Assembly (NCBI GenBank): GCA_003561715.1 | Contig: PWVU01000124.1 | Location: 1 to 8,022, forward strand | Reading direction: 5' to 3' | DNA length: 8,022 bases | Source of the DNA: Candidatus Kaiserbacteria bacterium | GTDB lineage: Bacteria; Patescibacteriota; Minisyncoccia; Phycocordibacterales; UBA12088 | Program-made: the position numbers and the translations under genes | Part shown: in pieces, positions 1 through 5,274 of the stretch | Numbering within the stretch: position 1 is the first letter of the stretch | Layout of the letters: the number at the start of each line of letters is the position of its first letter | The notes under the pieces: model-generated | Told to the model about the DNA's origin: nothing | The model's input: only the letters and a program-made list of their open reading frames with translations | The model's database searches: none

Positions 1-190
1 AGGCGGTATTCACATCAACGGCATTGAATCATTCTGGTCATTCACTAAACGACGATTGCGTAAGTTCAACGGACTTTCCAAACATACGTTCGACCTGCAT
101 CTCAAAGAGCGCGAGTGGAGATGGAAGAAGAAGTCTGCGCAACTGATGACCGAATTGTCCGATATCTTGAGAAAGTATGATAGAATGTAG
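1..190 (+). CDS. IS1595/ISXO2-like transposase, C-terminal fragment (5' end outside window)
   Basis: The frame starting at base 2 is open to a TAG at 188-190 and gives the last 62 residues of a transposase. The fragment contains HINGIESFWSFTKRRLRKF, close to the conserved C-terminal block of ISXO2-like (IS1595 family) DDE transposases, in which the Asn-x-x-Glu of NGIE lies in the catalytic core and is followed by FWS, a basic stretch and an LHLKE-type motif (here DLHLKEREWRW). The tail is basic and then helical, ending in RKYDRM. Such enzymes catalyse cut-and-paste or co-integrate movement of their element. Because the start lies upstream of the window, it cannot be told whether the gene is complete. 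The family assignment is from motif recognition; the catalytic completeness of the whole protein is unknown. Confidence 0.85.
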   Translation, partial: GGIHINGIESFWSFTKRRLRKFNGLSKHTFDLHLKEREWRWKKKSAQLMTELSDILRKYDRM

Positions 191-208
191 GGGAAAAGTG
201 CTAGTCTA

Positions 209-230
209 GAGCCTTGTAAATTAGGCACCC
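209..230. repeat. possible terminal inverted repeat of the IS1595-type element
   Basis: About 20 nt after the transposase stop lies GAGCCTTGTAAATTAGGCAC followed by CC. Read on the other strand it begins GGGTGCC, which resembles the G-rich outer ends of IS1595-type inverted repeats, and the position just outside the gene is where such an end would be expected. The partner end is outside the window, so neither the repeat nor a target duplication can be verified. Confidence 0.3.
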
Positions 231-438
231 AGACAGTGTGGCGCTCGTCAGGTCGTCGCACGATAATTCTCCTACACCTCGATTCCGGATAGGGGTGAAG
301 CAATCTGTCCGGGTTTCCAGTGTTTGGTTTCTGGGCAGGCGAACAAAGCTTACTTAGCCCTTAGCGAAAGGGTCGGTGCCAATTTCTCGATCGACATGAC
401 CCGAAAAGAAGCAACTTGACAGGATTTAGTGGTTGCGT

Positions 439-460
439 AAAGACTGAGGTCTTTTTGTTT
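439..460 (+). terminator. short rho-independent terminator
   Basis: AAAGAC (439-444) pairs with GTCTTT (449-454) around the loop TGAG and is followed by TTGTTT. The stem has six base pairs but only two G-C pairs, so it is weak. The second, stronger terminator 17 nt further on suggests a tandem arrangement. Confidence 0.45.
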
Positions 461-476
461 ACTGCTGAATTCCGCG

Positions 477-507
477 GGGCTGGTGTCGGAGCCAGCCCTT
501 TTTTATT
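477..507 (+). terminator. rho-independent terminator
   Basis: GGGCTGG (477-483) pairs perfectly with CCAGCCC (492-498) around an 8-nt loop and is followed directly by TTTTTTATT. The T-run is only on the right side, so the terminator serves rightward transcription (transposase or a small RNA), not the antiporter gene that ends at 566 on the other strand. Confidence 0.85.
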
Positions 508-565
508 GGGGCTCTGCAACGACATCTAGTAGAGTTAATAGTTGCACGTAACTTTGCAACTCCAG

Positions 566-1531
566 CTACACCATCACCACCAACGTAATGATAAACACTG
601 CATAGAGCGCAAACATCACCAACGCCTCGCCTTTCGTTATACGATGCCCGGTGCGGGCAAACCAGAAGAAGAGTACGGCCGCCGCGACAAGGAACATGCG
701 GGCGATCAGGGGCAATTCCATGCTTGCGGTTTGAATCGGTGCAATCACCGCAACAATGCCCAAAACCAATGTGGAGGGCACAATGACGGCACCCATCAGA
801 TTGCCGATCACTATGCCCGCCTCACCGCGACGCGCGGATATAACCGCAAAATACAGCTCCGGAAGTGCGCCCGAAAGCCCAAGCACGACAAGCCCCATAA
901 AGACCAACGGCAGGGAGAAGACCTCGGCAAACTGGGTTGCCGCCATCACAATGCCTTGCGCCGAGAGCGCCAAAAGTGTCATACCGATCAACACTTTCCA
1001 TAATTCTTTGAATGCCGATTCGCGGGTTTGCGGTACGCTTTTTGATTCCGCCTCATAGGGTTTTGAGAAATGATCGTCCTGGGTAAAGAGCCACAGTACG
1101 TACGCAATAAAGGCAACGATAAGAATGACACCATCGGCGCGCGACAGCTCGCCATCCACAAGCATGATGATCGGAAGTGTTGCCGCCATCATGGTGACGA
1201 GCGTCGTTTTGCGTACCGAAGCGCTATCCAAGACGATCGCGCGCCCCGCTGAGAACAGAACTGCAAGCGCAACCCCGAGCGTCAGCGCCGCCATATTGTT
1301 GCCCATAATGTCGCCAAACGAGAGATCGGGCACGCCCTTGAGCGCCGAGGTCACCCCCACAAAGAGATTGGGCACCGAGGCGGCGAACGCCATCACCGTA
1401 AAAGCGACCAAGAACTCTTTCACCCGCAAGTAGCGTGAGAGTTGCAACAAGCCCGTCACCAACAGCTCGCCTGCGATAACAAGCATGGTGATCGAGCCGA
1501 GCAAAATACCGCCACTGATAAGCCATTCCAT
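566..1531 (-). CDS. divergent sodium/calcium exchanger-family membrane antiporter (CaCA superfamily)
   Basis: This 321-residue polytopic membrane protein carries the two alpha-repeats of the Ca2+:cation antiporter superfamily, at about residues 38-93 and 208-262, each followed by further hydrophobic helices and separated by a hydrophilic loop at about 151-172. Its length matches YrbG-type exchangers (about 310-350 residues). Family members exchange Na+ (or H+) for Ca2+ across the cytoplasmic membrane, the ions being held by acidic and amide side chains in the alpha-repeats. Repeat 2 keeps the Glu of the (S/A)LPE motif (GALPE, Glu225), but repeat 1 reads ASVPN with Asn55 in its place. The repeat-1 GSN motif is GNN (77-79), and the equivalent place in repeat 2 is GAV (247-249). 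The transported ion is therefore uncertain. The ATG has no Shine-Dalgarno sequence, but a -10-like box lies 9 nt upstream. The family call is firm; the specificity is not. Confidence 0.88.
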   Translation of the reverse strand: MEWLISGGILLGSITMLVIAGELLVTGLLQLSRYLRVKEFLVAFTVMAFAASVPNLFVGVTSALKGVPDLSFGDIMGNNMAALTLGVALAVLFSAGRAIVLDSASVRKTTLVTMMAATLPIIMLVDGELSRADGVILIVAFIAYVLWLFTQDDHFSKPYEAESKSVPQTRESAFKELWKVLIGMTLLALSAQGIVMAATQFAEVFSLPLVFMGLVVLGLSGALPELYFAVISARRGEAGIVIGNLMGAVIVPSTLVLGIVAVIAPIQTASMELPLIARMFLVAAAVLFFWFARTGHRITKGEALVMFALYAVFIITLVVMV

Positions 1532-1540
1532 GCGTTCAAA

Positions 1541-1549
1541 AGTGTAGCA
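1541..1549 (-). promoter_or_regulatory. extended -10 promoter element of the antiporter gene
   Basis: On the minus strand the sequence reads TGC-TACACT, an extended -10 (TGn plus hexamer) that ends 9 nt before the ATG at 1531. No -35 consensus is visible at the right distance, which is common for extended -10 promoters. A start about 7 nt downstream of the hexamer would leave a leader of only two or three bases. This is inferred from position and consensus only. Confidence 0.5.
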
Positions 1550-1621
1550 AAATTATCGATGCCATGTGCTCGGGTAATACACAGGGTCAGTGGGGGAAGT
1601 ATTGTGGAGCAACAGTGTCTG

Positions 1622-2071
1622 TTAGCACACCGAATCGGTGCAAGTGGCACGCCCTTCCGCTTCCCAAGCGAGAATACCGTGCTCAAGCTCCACAACATCA
1701 GTAAAGCCCAAAGAGCGCATAAGCGCGGCTGTCTGCCCGGTGCGGTTGCCACTGCGGCAGTAGATCGCGTACGGTGCATCTCGATCGAGTGCGGCAATGC
1801 GCGCTGGAAAATCTTCTTGGTAGAAATCTATGTTCGTCGCTCCTTTAAGATGCCCTTCAGCAAACTCCTCAGGGGTGCGAATATCAATAAGCATGCGCTC
1901 GGGTGCGGCGAGTGCGCCGGCGAATTGTGACGGGTTCATAGCACGTGTTGCGGGTTGTTGCTCGGTTGCTTGCGCGGGCTCTGCATCTGGCTGTGCATAG
2001 AGTACTGCGCCTGCAATAAGTGCGATACCACATACGATCGCTGTGCCGAGTACGAGTAGATTTGTCTGCAT
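1622..2071 (-). CDS. membrane-anchored or secreted single-domain rhodanese (sulfurtransferase)
   Basis: The 149-residue product begins with a hydrophobic segment (about residues 4-26), then a polar Ala/Gln/Pro-rich linker (27-45), then a rhodanese homology domain (about 46-142). Recognisable elements are LIDIRTPEEFAEGHLKGATN (61-80), the active-site loop CRSGNRTG (105-112) with catalytic Cys105, and the closing LEHGILAWEAEG segment. Rhodaneses carry sulfane sulfur on the loop Cys and pass it to thiol acceptors; this one should work outside the cytoplasmic membrane or at its outer face. A second cysteine pair, CTDSVC, forms the extreme C-terminus (Cys144, Cys149), which is unusual and could be redox active. 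AGGA sits 8 nt before the ATG as a possible ribosome site, and the same bases overlap a -10-like TAGGAT. The physiological acceptor is unknown. Confidence 0.9.
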   Translation of the reverse strand: MQTNLLVLGTAIVCGIALIAGAVLYAQPDAEPAQATEQQPATRAMNPSQFAGALAAPERMLIDIRTPEEFAEGHLKGATNIDFYQEDFPARIAALDRDAPYAIYCRSGNRTGQTAALMRSLGFTDVVELEHGILAWEAEGRATCTDSVC

Positions 2072-2078
2072 CTTTTCA

Positions 2079-2087
2079 ATCCTACCA
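2079..2087 (-). promoter_or_regulatory. extended -10-like box or weak Shine-Dalgarno of the rhodanese gene
   Basis: The minus strand reads TGG-TAGGAT, ending 7 nt before the ATG at 2071. It fits an extended -10 that would start transcription at or next to the ATG. The AGGA within it also has normal ribosome-site spacing of 8 nt, so the two readings cannot be separated by eye. Confidence 0.35.
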
Positions 2088-2096
2088 CACCACTGC

Positions 2097-2115
2097 GCGT
2101 ACGGTAATGGTACGC
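2097..2115. repeat. small perfect inverted repeat between membrane-protein and rhodanese genes
   Basis: GCGTAC (2097-2102) and GTACGC (2110-2115) are perfect inverted copies around the 7-nt loop GGTAATG. No T-run follows on either strand, so it is not a standard terminator. It lies just upstream of the rhodanese start and could be an operator or chance. Confidence 0.3.
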
Positions 2116-2126
2116 AATGGGATATC

Positions 2127-2597
2127 TTACTGAGAGGATATGAGCCATATCAGTAGAGCAAAAGAACCCCACCAACCTGCAAAGGAGATCATAAAACTCA
2201 CAATGATCTTTCTCTGCAAGGAGCGGGGAAGAAGGTTGCGCGATTTGCCTTCCCGCTCTTGCGCAAGCAAAAACGGACTCACCACAAAAGAAAGAAACAG
2301 TCCGTTGAGGATGAGTATGATCATGATCGCCCCGAATATCGGGGCATACACAACAGGCAGATCGTACGTTGTGAACGTGAACATTCCGCCGAGCGCCACC
2401 AAAAGGGTACCGAGCCAAATGAGTGGCTTGGTCACCTTATGGGTGCGCGTGGTGGCCTCTGTCCAGTAGGGTGAATGACGTCCAAGAAATCCGTGGAGGT
2501 CAATTACCGTGACAGCTCCCAGTCCGACAACATACCCCGCAAAGAGTATGAACAGTGAGGCAAATGGCATGAGACTCTGAAGTATGCTATCGTCCAT
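2127..2597 (-). CDS. four-helix integral membrane protein, function unknown
   Basis: I do not recognise the family. Starting at the ATG at 2595-2597, the product has 156 residues with four predicted membrane segments, at about 10-34, 58-77, 82-108 and 131-153. A polar loop (35-57, containing HSPYWTEATTRTHK) follows the first helix, and a basic loop (112-130, rich in Arg and Lys) precedes the last; both basic loops are probably cytoplasmic. An upstream in-frame ATG at 2687 would add 30 residues, but it would overlap the divergent pyruvate kinase start and swallow the shared promoter region, so the inner start is preferred. The gene lies 55 nt upstream of the rhodanese gene on the same strand, so the two may be co-transcribed. 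The coding call rests on hydrophobic pattern and frame length only. Confidence 0.75.
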   Translation of the reverse strand: MDDSILQSLMPFASLFILFAGYVVGLGAVTVIDLHGFLGRHSPYWTEATTRTHKVTKPLIWLGTLLVALGGMFTFTTYDLPVVYAPIFGAIMIILILNGLFLSFVVSPFLLAQEREGKSRNLLPRSLQRKIIVSFMISFAGWWGSFALLIWLISSQ

Positions 2598-2681
2598 ACG
2601 TGTGTGTACAATACAGTATACTCCGCAAGATACATTTTCGGTAACAATAACGCACTTCATTGATAGCATTAGCACTAAGGT
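2598..2681. promoter_or_regulatory. divergent promoter region of the membrane-protein and pyruvate kinase genes
   Basis: These 84 nt separate two divergent starts. The palindrome AGTATACT (2615-2622) supplies a TATACT hexamer on both strands; leftward it lies 17-18 nt before the membrane-protein ATG. Rightward, near pyruvate kinase, TGA-TAGCAT at 2661-2669 is a weak extended -10 candidate ending 12 nt before its ATG. AAGG sits only 1 nt before that ATG, too close to act as a normal ribosome site. Start points are inferred, not shown. Confidence 0.4.
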
Positions 2682-4115
2682 ATGCAAACAAACACGATTC
2701 GATCCTTTCGAAATACAAAGATCGTTGCATCGCTTGGGCCGGCTTCCGACTCGGAACGTACACTCGCCGGCATGCTTCGCGCGGGCATGAATGTGGCTCG
2801 GTTCAATTTCTCACATGGCACACACGAAGAACACGGTGACCGCATGACACGTCTGCGCGAGGTGTCTGCAAAGGTCAAGATTCCGGTTGCACTACTGCAA
2901 GACTTGGGAGGGCCTAAAATACGCATAGGCGACTTTACTACACCTACCGTCAAACTCGTGCGTGGCAAGCGCTTCGTCATTACCACCGATCGAATAGAGG
3001 GTACGGTGGAGCGTGTTTCGATCAACTATAAAAAATTGCCGCGCGAGGTGGGACCGGGCGCATCTATATTGCTCAATGATGGCAAAGTGCATGTGCGCGT
3101 GACGCATACAACGGCAACAGATATTGTGTGCACGGTCGTTATTGGTGGTACGATCCGTGGACGGCGCGGTGTGAATGTTCCGGGAGCAATGTTGTCGATC
3201 AGTGCCATTACGCCAAAAGACAAAAAAGATCTTATCTTTGGTCTTTCGCAGGGTGTACATTTCGTAACCCTTTCATTCGTACGCACAGCGCAAGAAGTAC
3301 ATAAACTGCGTTCACTGCTTGGTGAGCACAAAGATCGTGTCGGTATCGTCGCAAAGATCGAGACGAGAGAAGCAGTTGAAAATCTCGATGCGATCATTGC
3401 CGCCGCTGACGCAGTGATGGTTGCTCGGGGCGACTTGGCGGTCGAAATTCCGCGCGAAGAAGTGCCGCTGGTACAAAAAAAGATCATTCGCGCATGCAAT
3501 GCGGCAGGGAAGCCGGTGATCACCGCAACACAAATGCTTGATTCGATGCGTGAAAATGAAGCACCGACGCGCGCGGAAGTGAACGATGTGGCAAACGCGA
3601 TCTTTGATGGGAGTGATGCGGTCATGCTCTCGGATGAGACAACCATTGGATTGCATCCTGAAGCGGCAGTGCGCACCCTGGACGCCATTGCGCGCGCCGT
3701 CGAGCGGGAGGGCGGGGAGTATCGAACACGTACACCCGAGACCTGGCACGAGGATGCCATTGCTCCCTCAATAGCGCTTTCGGTTGCGCGCAAAGCCCGT
3801 GAACTCAACACGCATGCAGTTGTTGCACTTACCGAAACCGGAACGACCGCACGCCTTATCGCACGCCATCGCATCGAGCAACCCATTTTGGTACTTACGC
3901 CACGCGAAGCAACGTTCCATCAAACGCTTCTTGTATATGGCTGTATGCCGGTATTGGTTGCACCGATCACGTCTTTTTCAGATGCCCTGAAAGAGTCACG
4001 GGCACAATTGAAACGTCTTCGTTTTGCAGGCAAGAGCGACCGCTTCGTGCTCGGTGCCGGCATGCCATTTCGACAATCCGGGACAACGAATATGCTGATT
4101 GTGGAAAAAGTGTAA
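2682..4115 (+). CDS. pyk: pyruvate kinase, predicted K+-independent type
   Basis: Pyruvate kinase converts phosphoenolpyruvate and ADP to pyruvate and ATP, the last step of glycolysis, in the cytoplasm. The 477-residue product has normal length and ends after the C-terminal (former allosteric) domain, with no extra PEP-utiliser domain. Visible landmarks are TKIVASLGPAS (12-22), MNVARFNFSHG (36-46) with Arg40, Asn42 and Ser44, LLQDLGGPKIRIG (71-83), the divergent B domain (about 84-180), AKIET (224-228) with catalytic Lys225 and metal ligand Glu227, MVARGDLAVEIP (246-257) with metal ligand Asp251, and TATQMLDSM (281-289). At the three positions that separate K+-dependent from K+-independent enzymes (rabbit muscle 113, 117, 120) it has Leu75, Lys79 and Ile82, the K+-independent pattern. 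The usual MLSGET is MLSDET here (Asp318). It is transcribed away from the membrane-protein gene. Confidence 0.97.
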   Translation: MQTNTIRSFRNTKIVASLGPASDSERTLAGMLRAGMNVARFNFSHGTHEEHGDRMTRLREVSAKVKIPVALLQDLGGPKIRIGDFTTPTVKLVRGKRFVITTDRIEGTVERVSINYKKLPREVGPGASILLNDGKVHVRVTHTTATDIVCTVVIGGTIRGRRGVNVPGAMLSISAITPKDKKDLIFGLSQGVHFVTLSFVRTAQEVHKLRSLLGEHKDRVGIVAKIETREAVENLDAIIAAADAVMVARGDLAVEIPREEVPLVQKKIIRACNAAGKPVITATQMLDSMRENEAPTRAEVNDVANAIFDGSDAVMLSDETTIGLHPEAAVRTLDAIARAVEREGGEYRTRTPETWHEDAIAPSIALSVARKARELNTHAVVALTETGTTARLIARHRIEQPILVLTPREATFHQTLLVYGCMPVLVAPITSFSDALKESRAQLKRLRFAGKSDRFVLGAGMPFRQSGTTNMLIVEKV

Positions 4116-4142
4116 TGTGATCGTTAGGCAACTCGTTTTTGT

Positions 4143-4538
4143 ATGCATGAATCACTTCTATCCCATAACTCTTTAAACAACAGAGGAGTCCATCCCGAAC
4201 CGGGTAATACGTCAAGCGAGAGATCGAGTCTGGAAGAAATGGATGCATTTGTTGGAGAAAAGGTTTCAGATCTCTGCCCACGAAGATATCCAGATGGCGA
4301 CGATCCGGTTTCTCGCGCAATGAATATACGTGACGTGGAAATTGACACATTTGTTGCCGAAGCCATTGAAGCGACTACGGACGACCCGTATCTAAGAAAG
4401 ATGTTGCATGAAGCAATTGCAAAGATCGATCTTAATAACAAGATTCCAAGCTTTTTAGAAGAGCATGCACGAGTTTCTCTTGTGTCCTCACGTAGTACGG
4501 ATGAACACCATAATGATCCAAATCCTGAGAATACATAA
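4143..4538 (+). CDS. small hydrophilic hypothetical protein
   Basis: I do not recognise this 131-residue product. It is polar and acidic, without a signal peptide or membrane segment. Its first 30 residues look disordered (Ser, Asn, Pro, Glu). The middle, about 62-112, looks helical (DVEIDTFVAEAIEATTDD, then LRKMLHEAIAKIDLNNK), and the tail is again low in structure (DEHHNDPNPENT). It starts 27 nt after the pyruvate kinase stop on the same strand with no terminator between, so it may share that transcript. No Shine-Dalgarno sequence is visible. Overlapping frames on the other strand are less convincing because the longest cuts about 150 nt into pyruvate kinase. It is probably a real, lineage-restricted gene, but a spurious frame cannot be excluded. 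Confidence 0.55.
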   Translation: MHESLLSHNSLNNRGVHPEPGNTSSERSSLEEMDAFVGEKVSDLCPRRYPDGDDPVSRAMNIRDVEIDTFVAEAIEATTDDPYLRKMLHEAIAKIDLNNKIPSFLEEHARVSLVSSRSTDEHHNDPNPENT

Positions 4539-4599
4539 ATTTGAGCTATGCAACAATTGATGAAGCCGGGTTAGCTTGCGGATTTGGCAGGTAGTATGT

Positions 4600-4619
4600 A
4601 CGTGTTAGGGTAAACACGT
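4600..4619. repeat. 7-bp perfect inverted repeat upstream of the exported-protein promoter
   Basis: ACGTGTT (4600-4606) and AACACGT (4613-4619) are perfect inverted copies around AGGGTA. No T-run follows. The repeat ends about 31 nt before the -35 box at 4651, a position where an activator could bind. It may also be an end-of-transcript hairpin for the preceding hypothetical gene. Confidence 0.4.
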
Positions 4620-4650
4620 GTGTGTGATTGCCATAAGACACGACACATGC

Positions 4651-4678
4651 TTGACATATTGAGGTACATCTATATATT
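4651..4678 (+). promoter_or_regulatory. sigma70-type promoter of the exported His-rich protein
   Basis: A perfect -35 hexamer TTGACA (4651-4656) is followed after 16 nt by TATATT (4673-4678), five of six to consensus. This is the best classical promoter in the window. Transcription would start near 4685, leaving an untranslated leader of about 47 nt before the ATG at 4732, unlike the very short leaders inferred elsewhere here. Confidence 0.75.
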
Positions 4679-4731
4679 AGTCTGAGGTAGAAGTTCTCTC
4701 GTTGTACTTATTAGTAGCAGTTACAATACAT

Positions 4732-5091
4732 ATGAATACACACGCCATTTCTTATGCGCGTGCAGGAGGTGTCGTAGCAGTTGTTGCTATCGCAATAGCC
4801 GCCCTTTCAGCACCATTTTTTGCATCAGCGCATTCATATTATCATCATCGCCCAATGCCACAAATAGAAGCATGGGCAAACGGTGGAGGAGTTACTTTTG
4901 AAGGCTTCCACGTGCATGCAAGCAATCATCTGTGGACGCAAACATGGGTTCGCGAGACTTCACATGTTTCGAAACATGGTCAATCATATGAGCGCGCAGC
5001 GCATGCTGAAGCAGCTCAGACTACCCATATCTCTGGGAAAAATGTACGAGCTCATTTCGGTGGCATATCGGTTGGAGCGTACCTCTACTAA
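4732..5091 (+). CDS. small exported histidine-rich protein, function unknown
   Basis: The ATG at 4732 gives 119 residues. Residues 1-33 form a clear signal peptide: a short polar start with Arg10, a long hydrophobic core (GGVVAVVAIAIAALSAPFF), and an ASA cleavage site before His34. The mature part of about 86 residues contains 11 histidines (for example HSYYHH at its start and FHVH) plus many Ser, Thr and aromatic residues, and no cysteine. Short alternating polar stretches suggest beta structure. I do not recognise a family; metal binding or a cell-surface role is conceivable from composition alone. A TTG at 4702 in the same frame would add ten residues ahead of the signal peptide, so the ATG is preferred. 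It has its own strong promoter and is followed by a 15-bp hairpin, so it is probably transcribed alone. Confidence 0.75.
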   Translation: MNTHAISYARAGGVVAVVAIAIAALSAPFFASAHSYYHHRPMPQIEAWANGGGVTFEGFHVHASNHLWTQTWVRETSHVSKHGQSYERAAHAEAAQTTHISGKNVRAHFGGISVGAYLY

Positions 5092-5113
5092 GCAGAGTTC
5101 CCAAAACGCCAAT

Positions 5114-5150
5114 GCACACACTCCCAATCCAGAGTATTGGGAGTGTGTGC
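5114..5150 (+). terminator. 15-bp perfect hairpin, likely terminator of the exported-protein gene
   Basis: GCACACACTCCCAAT (5114-5128) pairs perfectly with ATTGGGAGTGTGTGC (5136-5150) around the 7-nt loop CCAGAGT. It starts 22 nt after the stop of the exported-protein gene. Only a short broken T-tract (CGTTTCTGG) follows, so it may terminate inefficiently, protect the 3' end, or serve another purpose. Confidence 0.6.
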
Positions 5151-5256
5151 CGTTTCTGGTGCATCGCGTTGTTTTATAAACATAGCAGTGCGAGAGGATA
5201 TAGGTAGACGACTGCGATCATGTACAGCATCGCTTTCATTGGTAACAACAAAAATA

Positions 5257-5265
5257 TGATATACT
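5257..5265 (+). promoter_or_regulatory. extended -10 promoter of the peptidase cluster
   Basis: TGA-TATACT matches the extended -10 form, with five of six bases of the hexamer matching, and ends exactly 9 nt before the ATG at 5275. A transcript starting about 7 nt downstream would have a leader of two or three bases. TTGGTA at 5239-5244 lies 15 nt upstream of the hexamer as a possible weak -35. Confidence 0.6.
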
Positions 5266-5274
5266 TGAGCGTAT

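Larger units (their letters stand above)
191..565. other. 375-nt stretch without a protein gene, with hairpins and terminators
   Basis: This region lies between the end of the rightward transposase and the end of the leftward antiporter gene. I see no convincing protein gene in it. It holds a possible IS end near 209-230, a short hairpin at 358-372 (CCCTT / AAGGG around a small loop), a longer imperfect hairpin between about 304 and 339 (CCAG / CTGG inside CTGTCC / GGGCAG), and two rightward terminators at 439-460 and 477-507. The rightward terminators imply a rightward transcript ending here, either transposase mRNA with a long 3' untranslated region or a small RNA. No Rfam family was recognised. 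Confidence 0.5.

Noticed and set aside
276..300. T-loop-like sequence CCTCGATTCCGGAT suggesting a tRNA end
   Set aside because: The arms do not pair as a T-stem, and no acceptor or anticodon arms are found upstream.
10..303. 97-residue frame on the minus strand
   Set aside because: Most of it is antisense to the transposase end, and its product has no recognisable features.
395..422. Motif similar to the SRP (4.5S) RNA tip: ATGACCCGAAAAGAAGCAAC
   Set aside because: The GAAGCA part resembles the SRP loop, but the closing stem of the tetraloop does not pair properly and the flanks do not form the expected long helix. A covariance search would settle it.
542..1003. Long plus-strand frames opposite the antiporter gene
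   Set aside because: They are antisense to a protein with clear alpha-repeats, and their products are rich in His, Arg and Gln without domain features.
1442..1930. 162-residue plus-strand frame over the rhodanese gene
   Set aside because: It overlaps two well-supported minus-strand genes and shows no family features.
2598..2687. Upstream ATG extending the four-helix membrane protein by 30 residues
   Set aside because: It would overlap the pyruvate kinase start and remove the shared promoter region, and the extra residues do not look like a signal or domain.
3026..3886. 286-residue minus-strand frame inside pyruvate kinase
   Set aside because: It is the shadow of a highly conserved enzyme gene; the product is Ser/Thr/Ala/Arg-rich without a fold signature.
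3967..4350. 127-residue minus-strand frame opposite the hypothetical gene at 4143-4538
   Set aside because: It cuts about 150 nt into pyruvate kinase and lacks a convincing start; the plus-strand frame is the better candidate, though neither is proven.
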